64,000 nt of DNA from Liolophura sinensis (lineage: Eukaryota; Mollusca; Polyplacophora; Chitonida; Chitonidae): positions 22,455,788 through 22,519,787 of the forward strand of contig NC_088302.1 in assembly GCF_032854445.1 (NCBI RefSeq), in the 5' to 3' direction. Position numbers and translations under genes: made by a program. Under the pieces are notes generated by a model that saw only the letters and a program-made list of their open reading frames with translations, searched no databases and was not told the origin of the DNA. Of the stretch, positions 20,801-30,700 are shown piece after piece. How positions within the stretch are numbered: position 1 is the stretch's first letter; each line of letters begins with the position of its first letter.

Positions 20801-23190
20801 TCCAATAATCTGCAGACAGGCGTATAGTCCACCCAGCATTAAGAAACATATGGGAACACGGCTAAGTATGTCTTTCTGATTAAAATACCTGTAAAAAATT
20901 TGGGTGGTAAAATAAATATTTGTGATGAATGGAAATTAATGTGATCATTCTAGGAGGCGACATATGCACATCGTATTGCCAGTTAGAATTAGTGCCATTG
21001 ATTCGTTTAAGGACTATCTGTTTCATTAGAAGAAACACTTATTTTGGTTGGTGTTTTACACCGTACTCAAGAATATTTCACTTATACGACGGCGGCTAGC
21101 GTCATTGTGGGAGGGAACCGGACAGAGCCCGGGGGAAATCCAGGAGCATCCGCAGGCTGCTGGAAGACCTGGGGAAAAAAAGAGGGGAAAAAAGCCTTTG
21201 AGCATCGCATCTAAGGAGGCAGTACAGAAACGTATACATGCATTACCTGTCGCTCTCCCCTTTGTACTGAAGCTCTGGTTTCTTGTTCAGTGGGTTAACA
21301 TAGGCAGTTTGTATTTGGTCAAATATGAAGGCTCCTCCACCGATTCCGCCAACCACCAAACCACTAACTAGGCCCTTCCTGTCAGGGAACCACTGTAACA
21401 CAAACCACTTATCCATAGTCGTCCCTGGATGAAATTGTTCTGGCTATTTGCAAATTTCTCATTTCTACCAGTTTTCTGTGTTTTCTCTTCGGTGTTGAAA
21501 CCAATATTATATAACAATTGTTACACTATATACCTGCTCGGGGGTGGGGGTGGGGGGTGGGGGGTGGAGAGCGCGCTCCATGCCCGAAGGGGATAGCACG
21601 TGCAAAGTACGTGTGTGCCACCAATGAAATAAATGAACTACATTTACTAATGATCTAGAAGACAGTTTTGTTGTTGTTGAGAAAGGCGATCGGTCTTACG
21701 GTGCATTTTTAAATGCGCAGGCGCCGCATTTTGTGACCTCCTTTTTTTTTTCTTAACCTCCTAAAAATAAACAACACTAAACGACGTATCACTTACCCGC
21801 ATGGCACAGGCTAGAGGTACAGCGTACCCAAAACCTTTCCCAAGTCCTGACATTAAGCCATATGTCACCAATATGGCGCCAAATGACGCGTTGATTGTGA
21901 AATATGCAATGGACACACCGGCGCTGAAATAAATATTACTTGAAAGCGGTTAAAGTTTCCTCAGATTCACCAGATATTGGTAACAAAAGGACACAAAGAT
22001 TATGGCGTCAGTCCATTTGTTTATTTCTTTAGATATTTATTTATTTATGGCTTAACTTCATACTCAATAATTGTTCGCCTAATTACACCCTTTTGCAAAT
22101 TACCGACAAACTTTCTCACTTGTTTGGCAGTCAGCATGAAGACCCTGCTGATTCATGTTGTGTCCATGCATGTACGCTTTTGTCTTGTTAACGTTAAGTT
22201 CCGCTTTCTACTGGTACTCAGTCATATTTCTGCTATCATCAGATATCTGACTGACCTGTTAACTGTGGGCGTCCAGTAGTAGAAAGGCTGACAATGTGTA
22301 GTTAACCTCATGATTTCAGATATCTATATCATAACGCGTATTGATAAACAATGTTTATCAATTTATAATTAGAGGCCTCCGTGACATTAGGGTTTAGCAC
22401 GTCAGCAGTGACCAAGGAGCCGTAATAAACAATCAACTATCGGGGGTGGGTGGGTGCATACCTGAAAATAAAACATCCGATGAATGTGGCTACCCTCGGG
22501 CCGAAGCGTCTCTCCAGCAACCCTCCTAGGAACATAGCCAGTCCCTCCCCTGTCGCCTCCGCAGATATAATCCAAGTGCTGACAGCGTAAGAAACGTCAC
22601 TGACGCCATTTACCCGCATGTACGACGTGATATATGGCGTCATGTTACCTTTAATTAAACGTGCGGGAATTTTGCTATAACGTATTGCATATGCTATGGT
22701 GATCAAGAAGATAATTATAGAACGCACGCATAATGGCGGGCAAAATAACCGATTTTAGAATTAAATGATTGAGTAATTGTTCGATTGAAATAACTTTTCA
22801 CTTATATGGCGGCGTTCAGGTCTATGGGTGGCGAAAACCAGAGTACCTGGAGAGAACCACACGTTACTAAACATCCTCACTTAAATAAATAAATTTAAAC
22901 TGCGGGAAGATGCGAACGTCTACCAACAACTATGTTAGCACATTGGATACACTGCATTGGTAACAAATAGACAGTTTTTTAACAAATAAATCTGAAAACA
23001 CTATAGCACAACCTCCAATTATCGCTGTCACGTAATTTGACGTTGAACACTTACCAAACGTGTAGGTAGAGCCGAAGGTCAGATGAATCAATATCCCTCC
23101 AATCACAACGAGCGCTCCACGCCTTTTCCGGTTCCCCGGAATCGACGAGGGATACAAAGCCGTTGTGTCATTGGTTGATTGGTCAGCCAT
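14860..23190 (-). CDS. Major facilitator superfamily transporter (oxalate/formate- or monocarboxylate-type)
   Basis: Eleven exons on the minus strand, in gene order: 23055-23190, 22462-22648, 21797-21923, 21247-21392, 20762-20888, 19041-19083, 17815-17945, 16634-16756, 16174-16383, 15089-15188 and 14860-15068. They total 512 codons with every join in frame. The ATG at 23188-23190 starts MADQSTNDTTALYPSS, followed by TM1 (GALVVIGGILIHLTFGSTYTFG). Other landmarks are RFGPRVATFIGCFIF, GLGKGFGYAVPLACAMRWFPDRKG, the acidic loop exon EEEISVKESVDKLE, AYGQTFIHDDRF, NAAGRVLWGYIGDKTSFK and LPAETARAFGSKYYTINYG. The layout is that of 12-TM MFS_1 proteins of the OFA/monocarboxylate type; the substrate cannot be read from sequence. 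The 43-nt loop exon and the terminal exon are less certain than the rest. It faces the fucosidase tail to tail. Confidence 0.88.
15622..15925 (+). repeat. 20-bp minisatellite, unit B
   Basis: About 15 copies of GCACACGGGCGTTAGACAGT and variants in transporter intron 8. The order of variants differs from unit A, so the array has changed since duplication. Confidence 0.92.
15985..16065 (-). repeat. tRNA-like SINE head, unit B copy
   Basis: Same minus-strand A-box/B-box arrangement as 5322-5402 (GGTTTCAAACC B box), in transporter intron 8. Confidence 0.5.
17300..17378 (-). mobile_element. SINE type A fragment at right end of unit B
   Basis: GATTGGCGTTTTACGCGTAC to GGTGGGAGGAAACCGGAC, then an abrupt switch to unrelated AT-rich sequence. 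It marks the end of homology with unit A. Confidence 0.8.
18200..18745. mobile_element. Three tRNA-derived SINEs, one inverted (foldback)
   Basis: Copies at about 18200-18335 (minus), 18370-18515 (plus) and 18580-18745 (plus). Each has a tRNA Ser/Leu-like head (TTGGCCGAGTTGCCTAGACG; B box GGTTCGAAACC) and a tail ending AATAACGATAA(C/T)ACTGTTAC. The first two form arms of over 100 bp around a short spacer. They lie in a transporter intron and are distinct from SINE types A-D. Confidence 0.8.
19228..19790. mobile_element. AT-rich MITE-like element, copy 1
   Basis: Ends are inverted: AAAATCAGATGAAAGAGCG at the left and CGCGCTCTTTCATCTGAAC at the right. The interior is AT-rich and shared with 42755-43205 (blocks GGATATGATGC, AATATAAATATGA, CAAATACCCACCAT). 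There is no open frame, so it is a non-autonomous DNA element by inference. Confidence 0.7.
20270..20757 (+). repeat. 51-bp minisatellite abutting transporter exon 5 donor
   Basis: About nine to ten units of roughly 51 bp containing GGTTAATGGTGAGAACACG and TACGGAAGAGGTTAA. Degenerate forms continue left to about 20030. Because 51 is a multiple of three and the unit lacks stops in some frames, it creates long apparent ORFs on both strands (247 and 136 codons). Their proteins are simple repeats of VLTINHVVLTSSV or MVRTRxxxTEEVNTTWL and are not taken as genes. The last unit runs into the first intron bases of exon 5 (minus). Confidence 0.9.
21035..21168 (-). mobile_element. SINE type A fragment
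   Basis: TTGGTGTTTTACACCGTACT start, ACGGCGGCTAGC, GGGAGGGAACCGGACAGAGC core. It lies in transporter intron 4 and is truncated at the tRNA-like end. Confidence 0.85.
21538..21570 (+). other. G-rich run, potential G-quadruplex
   Basis: At least four runs of five or more G separated by single T bases, in an intron of the minus-strand transporter. The G-rich strand is therefore the non-transcript strand. Confidence 0.6.
22765..22875 (-). mobile_element. SINE-like repeat, type D tail
   Basis: TTTTCACTTATATGGCGGCG, TCTATGGGTGGCGAAAACC, then an AGTACCTGGAGAGAACCACA block. It lies in transporter intron 1. Confidence 0.6.
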
Positions 23191-25482
23191 CTTTTTCACA
23201 TAGACATTTCACTGTAGATAGGTACCGCCCTAAATTATTAGTTTAGACAATTCGGTGTTGGTTTCAATCAGTTCCTCGGAGAAATGAGAAGGTATGAGTT
23301 TCTATAGACAGCATGTGCAGTGGGGGTTTAGAATTCACATATACATGCACAGCATCATCTGTGTAAAGCAACTGACCAATTTCATAAAGCCAATATAGTG
23401 TTCCCTTCACAAAGCCGCCAATGCGATCAACACTAAATGCATTATTCTCGCTCTGCCAAAAGCTCTCCTAATTGCTGCAGCGGTATTAACGACCATCCAC
23501 ATATGAACAAGATGTTGATAAAAACATACTAAGCCAAACATCCTTTCTAGGTCTTTTTTTCTGACGTAAGTCTTTCGGCAAAATTAGTAAGTTAATTAGT
23601 CTTCTTCTGTAAATATGATGCTGCTTTTGATATTGACCCGATCATGTGAAGTTAAAGAAAGCAACGCTTCTGGGTAAATAGGTCAGGACAGGGGATATAC
23701 AGGGTGTTAGACACGAAATATTTAAGCCATGAGACATAGATGTGTACGAATATGACCCAAATGATGATAGACGATAACAGGTCACTGATACAATAGATAA
23801 AACAATGGAGGGAGAACAGGCTTTGTGTCAGATAGGGATAGTATGGACCACTCTTAAGACATGTCCTATTTTAAGATATAGAGTCGGTGTGTTCAAATCC
23901 AGCTGCCGCTAGGTTGGCTGCGGATTTGTGTCAGGAGTATGAGTCTGGTGTGTCTACTTATCCCTTTTCGAACACCTGAATGCTGACGTATATAAAATGA
24001 ATTGTTCTTACATGACATATACAGCCTCACTAAAGATATATAGCCTCACTAAAAAAATAAACAAATAGTTCTAAAGACTATGGGTTAATACCTATGATTT
24101 CAAATGTTACAGACATGCGCACCTTATACAACTGTCGAATCCAGCGTTTCATTGACTGGGAAACAAGAATAACCAGTGAGTGCCATTCAGTCAGGCTTTA
24201 CGATTGCGCTGAAAACTTGTTGCTTCCCATGTCAGTGGTACGTGTACAAACCAAGGTAATCCACATCAGTGAGCTTGGGACGTTATTACCTATCTGTCAG
24301 TTATCTATATGTCATATCTCCGTTTATTCTCGCGAGATCTGATCTTTGAACGACGATAATTTATAACCTCGGGTACCAACGGCTTACACGAACTGATCGG
24401 TCTTTTTATCTGCCAAGTTACCTAAGCTTGGCAAAGAGAAAGACAGTTCTAATAATTAAAGAATAAATTCAGTCCAAGGGATTTTTTTTTGTAATATGTG
24501 CTCCTTGTGTGGTCAGATTGTGGCAATGTTTAAACATTTAAAGCGCTGGCACAAAGTGACAGTCAGGCAGATGAACAATGAGGTCGCGAGTTCGAATCCA
24601 GATCTAGCTGACGAGCCGAGGTTTTTAAGTCAGGAGGTCTGTCAGGTAGCTGACAAAGGTCGGTGGTTTACTCCGGGGGACGGTTTCCTCCACCCATGAA
24701 CTTGACCAAAATCATGTAAGTGGTTTTCATGAGGAGTCAAATATTAACAGAAAGTCTGTCGTCTGAGTGATACAAGAATGAATTCTGCTATTGCAGCAGG
24801 TTATGCTGTCATTGTGGTAGATTATTGTGATAAAACATAGCACAGAAAATCAACATAAAAATTGCATTAGACTAAGAGGATATTAAATTGAATATGACAC
24901 GGTGTTTTGTTACAATAACGGAATACATTTTAGCAGTGCTTAAACAACAGGTTTTCTGTTAAAAATAACAGATTGATTGTAAATGAATGAATTAAAACAC
25001 CATTATCTTGAACTCTTTGATACGAATCTTTTGCCAGATAAATATTGGGGCATGTGACGTACTCTTATCAGTCTAAGTATCAGTTTCTTTGAGAGCTTGA
25101 TTGAGAGGAGCTGAACACAACATCACTGGTCTTTTCTCAGCCCTAACAAAACTAGGGCACAGGGTTCATTGCTGTCTCATTCAACACTAGCGCTGATCTT
25201 GTTAAAGCCGATCGGTCCTACACCACTGAGGTCAAAGGTTCAAATTCAGACATCGCTGGACCTCAAGAATCGTCTAACCATTAACCTGACCCTTATAAAA
25301 GTAAAATAGTACTATGTCTAACATCAATATTTAAAATAAATAATTAAATGTTACGACTGTGTCTGTATCACCAACATGTGCAATATTTTTTCATTGTATT
25401 GTCACATCCAGTATGCATAAACGTGGTTCACGTAATGATTTTCAGAAATTTCAGAATTTTTTCAGACATTTTTCATGGAATA
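23191..25482. other. Intergenic region with SINE fragments
   Basis: Upstream of the transporter; no gene is seen. A tRNA-like SINE on the plus strand spans about 24500-24740 (B box GAGTTCGAATCC, then GGTCGGTGGTTTACTCCGG and GGTTTCCTCCACCCATGAAC). Shorter tRNA-like fragments lie near 23890-23990 (GTTCAAATCC) and 25200-25270 (GGTTCAAATTC). No core promoter motif stands out next to 23190. Confidence 0.6.
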
Positions 25483-25484
25483 TA

Positions 25485-26995
25485 CACTCTTCAAAAAAAG
25501 AAACGCAAAATGAAATTCAAAAATGATACTTACAATTTTGTACACATATATTAACTCAAACAGTTTTTGTAGGGTTGCACATTGTTACTGGAATGTTTCA
25601 GAAGATCATCCTTGACCAAACGCAACCAAAAATGATTTTGAACGGTTTTATCAATTAGGATTGTTATGATGTGCGTTGATGTCGTGCAGCACGAAGTTCA
25701 GGCACAATGATTGTTTGTCACGTGCAAAACATGAGTACGCTATGTGACTATAAAAGACCCAAACGAATCTCACAATTTTATCCAATATATTTGCAAGTAC
25801 TGTACGTGAAAATGGGACGTCTCAACGCTGCCGGCCGAAATCAGGCAATTGGACGATTGCAAGCTGGCGAATCAAAGAGTGAGGTGGCAAGGATCTTCAA
25901 CGTTCATCCCAGCACAATAACTCGGTTTTGGGATCGATTTCGTCAAACAAATTTGACAAATGACCGTCCAAGATCAGGAAGACCTAGAGTCACCACACCT
26001 GCCCAAGATCGGTACATCTGGGTAACCCACCTACGTGACCGACATCGTACCGCCCGGGACACAGCACAAGAACAGTTTGGAGCCTGAAGAGTGTCCGATC
26101 AGACAATCTGGAACTGTCTCCGAGAAGTAGGAATACCTGCCAAACGTCCAAAAGTTGACCCCTCCTTGACACGACTACATCGACGTCGACGAGTGAGATG
26201 GTGTACCACGGTGCTGCCATGGAACCTGGCAAACTGGAGGCGCATATGGTTTAGCCATGAATCCCGTTATCTCCTCAGGCGACGTGATGGTAGAGACCGT
26301 GTCTGCAGACGACGTCATGAACGTTTTGCTCCTCACTGCATCAGACAGGTGGACAGATTCGGTGGAGGGAGTGTTATGGTGTGGGGAGCGATCTCATACG
26401 CCAGCAGATCGGAGCTTGTGTCCAAGGCAACCTGACGGCCAATCGATACGTCCGATTCTCCGCCCGTTCGTCCTTCGCCTTGTTGACCTTCAACGGCAGC
26501 TCTTCCAAACAGGACAACGCCAGGCCCCACACAGCACGTGCCACCGTGGACTACCTGGCTAATAATAACATCAATGGCCCTCCAAATCCCCGGATCTAAA
26601 CCCAATCGAACACCTTTGGGATCAGATCGATAAACGGGTGCGTCGACGTCGTATTCCACCACAGAATCTTCAACAGTTGTTCCACATGCTGCAGGAGGAA
26701 TGGAGAAGGATTCCACAACAAAACATGCAACGACTGATTCGATCTGTACCCAGGAAGTGTCGGGCAGTGGTAGCAGCTGCAGGTGGTCATACGAGATACT
26801 GATTTCAACACCACCTGGTGGACAGCAGTAATGACTGCGATGACTGTTATTCTCATGAAATATGGACAACATAGCAATGCATTGCTCCACAAAATTTCAT
26901 TTATGTATTTTTGTTTTCCGCTGATCTACACGTCCTTGAATAACATCAAATTTACATTGATATTTGGGTTTTGCGTTTCTTTTTTTTGAAGAGTG
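25485..26995 (+). mobile_element. Tc1/mariner-type transposon, inactive
   Basis: Terminal inverted repeats CACTCTTCAAAAAAAGAAAC at the left and GTTTCTTTTTTTTGAAGAGTG-like at the right (the reverse complement with one extra A/T), followed inward by GCAAAA. TA dinucleotides flank both ends (25483-25484 and 26996-26997), as expected for Tc1/mariner insertion. The 1511-bp length fits a full-length element with one decayed transposase gene. Confidence 0.93.
25812..26802 (+). pseudogene. Tc1-like transposase, broken
   Basis: Begins MGRLNAAGRNQAIGRLQAGE with an N-terminal paired-type helix-turn-helix (SKSEVARIFNVHPSTITRFW) and a GRPRVT hook. An in-frame TGA at 26085-26087 interrupts it. Reading resumes in the same frame (VSDQTIWNCLREVGIPAKRP) to GGGSVMVWGAIS. 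Near 26400 it slips frame (QDNARPHTARATVDYLANNN), and again near 26580 (SPDLNPIEHLWDQI) to a C-terminus ending in GGHTRY. At least one stop and two frameshifts make it non-functional. The product family cuts and pastes DNA by a DDE-type mechanism. Confidence 0.92.
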
Positions 26996-27089
26996 TACAT
27001 GTGCAAGGTCCTTCAAATTTGGAGGTTGCAATTTTGATTCCTTTATTTTGCGTGACTGCTTTTCACGCCATGTACCTCCTTAAACGTAA

Positions 27090-27238
27090 TTTATTTATTT
27101 ACTGGATTTGTGTTATACGCCGATCTCAGGAATATTTCACTTAAACAACGGCGGTCAGCATTACAGTGGGAGGAAACCGGATAGAGTCCGGGGGAAACTC
27201 ACGACCATCCGCAGGTTGATGGCAGACCTTATCACGCC
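27090..27238 (-). mobile_element. SINE type A fragment
   Basis: TTTATTTATTTACTGGATTT start, CGGCGGTCAGCATTACAGTG, GGGAGGAAACCGGATAGAGT core, ending near CAGACCTTATCACG. Confidence 0.85.
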
Positions 27239-27794
27239 CTTAAACTGAAAATGCATGACTACCGCAATGTTAACTGCTATCTAACTTGCCATCAAAACAA
27301 GGCACATCCCATAGATATGTCTCTTTCAACCAATGAATGGCGCTCTGGTGTTGGTCTATGTGATATTTTGTTGCAAGCGGTGATTTGATTGGTTGATCAA
27401 TATTTCGACCTCATCTTCAGTACATAGATCCGCAAAACTATTGAAAACTAAATTAATTGTAACTACCATGACATCTTAAGTTATTGCAGCCAAAGCTGTT
27501 ACAATCAACATAGTCTCCGATCCTTTTGTCGAACAAATTCACAAGAGAACGATGTCATCTGTTTTCCATATACTTTTGTTTTTGTTATTCACATTTTGTC
27601 AAACTTTCGCCATGTTGTTTCGCAAACCGGAAAAATAGTATCATATTACCTTTTAATTGCTTAAAATAAAATCATCTGTATCATAAACGATCACAACTAA
27701 ATATATTCTATGACAGCTTTGATCCAACACAACTTTGATCAGATTCCCTCTTTAACTGAGTGTAATTAAGCGCTGGTCGTGATAGAAACCATCC

Positions 27795-30700
27795 TCACTC
27801 CAGTTCCATCTCAATCGGATAATGGTCACTAACAGCATGTGCCTGAAATATAAAGAGAAAAAATAATTGAAAATGCTGTTGAAATGTTGAGAATGAGACA
27901 TTAAAATCAAACAAATTATATTAAATGTTCTGATCATTTAGGTTTTGAATTGTTCTCTTGTTAAAGACGGCCTTCTTTCAAACCGAAATTTTCAGTGTGA
28001 AAAGAATTTGGTAATTTTGTTTAAATAACTGTATGCAAATTCCGTTATCTTAGCTAATTACAGTACCGTGCAGATATTTCTTTCGCACTTTCTGTTGGTA
28101 GCAACTGCTCATGTCTAGAAATACCAACCTCTGGAGTGTTCTACCCTTGTCAGTAACAGTTAAGAATTTTTGTATACTTATGCTTAATAAGCCGTTTGAG
28201 TCAGAAAAATGTTTTTTACAGAAACCACTATTTTGGCAAAATGTCTCAAGTTCCATTGAGAAAATGTTACCAACGCTGACAAAGATATTGTACTTTAGAT
28301 CATGGACATGCGCAAGCCAAGCAAAGGAATACAACACATTGTTGGTACATGTATATACCTGATCTACAGTGAGGCTTTGTGCTTCTCTGAAGTTGTAGGC
28401 TTGCACGCTGCCTGAGATCAGGTATCTATTGACTCGGTATCCCGTAATTATGAACCTGTTAAGTAGAAGAGAATTCTGATTGATCACTAACGTCATTGGT
28501 TGTGATTAGCAAAATGAATGAGTGTAGTTGCACTTATTCCGTATTAAAGGCGTGCATTGTCATAACCAATGAGCATACTGGTTTGTTGAGCAACATATTT
28601 ATTTATCTATTTTTTGGTCATTTACACAGGTGACAAATACATACAAAATGACCCGCGTTTTTAGGGTGTATGGCCTTGAGAATGATGACATTTGCTTACC
28701 TGTCATAAGCACAGGTATTTGCACCCACAGTTGTGTCCGACCCTCTGTCAATGAGCCAGGTGTAGCTAGAGTTAGTAAACAGTGGGGACGCAGCCTGAGC
28801 CGATGCGCTGAGATAACTACAATCAGCATTCAGATCTCCAGCTATGATCACGTTCTGCAAATAGGTAAAAATCAACTCAGTATCGGCAAATTTAAAATTT
28901 AAATAGCCTGATAGTAATTGCCATAGTTAAAATAATTACTACGATACTAGATTTCAGGACTTGTTTATTTTTTAGTTGTTCTTAACACTGTGTTCAGAAT
29001 TCTTACACTGTTATATAACGGTTTTCAGTTTTCTGGAAACATGTGGCCTGGTAGATCTTGGGAGCCAGATATCTGTTTTTTAGGTTGAAAAATTCATTTA
29101 AAAGTTTGACATGAAATTTGAATTATAGTCCATATATGATCGCGTTATTATGTGTTTCGCGAGGTATGTGGTTTCCTGTTCCGTGATTAATTTCGTTCAT
29201 GCGCGTCCTGTGGAAGAAAGCAATGTGACCTGACATTCAGTGTTGATCACCAAGCACTGTACACAAACAATCATTGTTGATCTCCAATGAGTGTTAGCCA
29301 CCAATCCGATTTGATCACCAATCAATATTAGCCACCAATCCGTTTTTACCAGCAATCAATATCAGCTACCAATCCGATTTGATCACCAATCAGTATCAGC
29401 CACTATTCCGTTTTGACTACCAATTAGTGATACTGGCAGGGCCTCCGTGGCTCAGTTGGTTAGCGCGCTAGCGCAGCGTAATGACCCAGGAGTCTCTCAC
29501 CAATGCGGTCGCTGTGAGTTCAAGTCCAGCTCATGCTGGCTTCCTCGCCGGCCGTACATGGGAAGGTTTGTCAGCAACCTGCGGATGGTCGTGGGTTTCC
29601 CCCGGGCTCTGCCCGGTTTCCACCCACCATAATGCTGACCGCCGTCGTATAAGTGAAATATTCTTGAGTACGGCGTAAAACACCAATCAAATAAATAAAT
29701 AAATTAGTGATACTGTAGTCTTTCATATTTTTGACAGATTTATTGGTCGGTCAATGTATATAGAAACATAGTCCATTGTCAATCGTTGATGGTCGGTTTG
29801 GCTATCATTTTCAGAGAGCATTACTACAAGCACTTGTGAGCCACTTACCTCGATGCGGTATGTCCGACAGGTATCGTCCACAACTTGCCCAAGTCTGGCC
29901 AGCTCATGACTAACATCTTCAGGCTTAGCGTGCAGACCAATGATAGCAAAATCCTTCACCCCTTGTGAGCAGATATTTAAAGGATATAGATCTTGGCAAA
30001 GTAGCCATGATTTAGGATGCGGTATTTGCACCTGAAAAATATCTGCTTCATACACCAAGCAACTTTGTCTTGCAAAGAAACAAGATTAGAAAGGAATATT
30101 TTCGTATAAAACGTTTAATCACATTTTTTGGCATTTTTCAATCTTTCCAGTGTGGAGGAAATATAAAAAAACGATTACTATCTAATCAAATTTTTTGGCT
30201 TATATTTCTGACTCTTTCTTGTGCTTAAATGTGTGCTAATATCCACCTGCTTCTTGAAAATACAAGTATATATGTGCAAACAAAAACACAAGCGTGAAAA
30301 TACAATCCTATATATCCAATAGGGACATTTTTTGCCCTGCTTTTTTGCATACGTTTTAGATTTTAGATTGTCCTTGCACAGTTCAGAAACGGTGAAAATC
30401 CTTGGCTATTTTTGTTTTCAGCGGCAAGAGATCATCGTGCATCCGTATACAAAGTCGAGTAATTACCTATCTTATTTACTATTGTTTTATAATCTACGCG
30501 TGTTTTAGAACGATTCAAACCTATAATTTATTTCTTTCAGGTTTGTTTGATATCATATTTCACGAATATTTCACTTACGCGATGGGGGTAAAACCACCAA
30601 ACATGGGCAAGTTACTGAAGAATTTTGCCCGTACGACGTACAGATATGCACATTTTGTTGTCGGAAGACAAACAGCCTTCAACGAAAATTTGCCAGTGCA

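Noticed and set aside
20106-20849. 247-codon minus-strand ORF and 136-codon plus-strand ORF
   Set aside because: Both arise from the 51-bp minisatellite; the products are simple repeats and the minus ORF runs through a real transporter exon in another frame.
26333-26890. 185-codon minus-strand ORF
   Set aside because: Antisense shadow of the Tc1-like transposase.
29436-29530. Candidate tRNA gene with good A and B boxes
   Set aside because: It is the head of a SINE with target duplications and the same head in many copies; the arms carry insertions incompatible with a tRNA fold.
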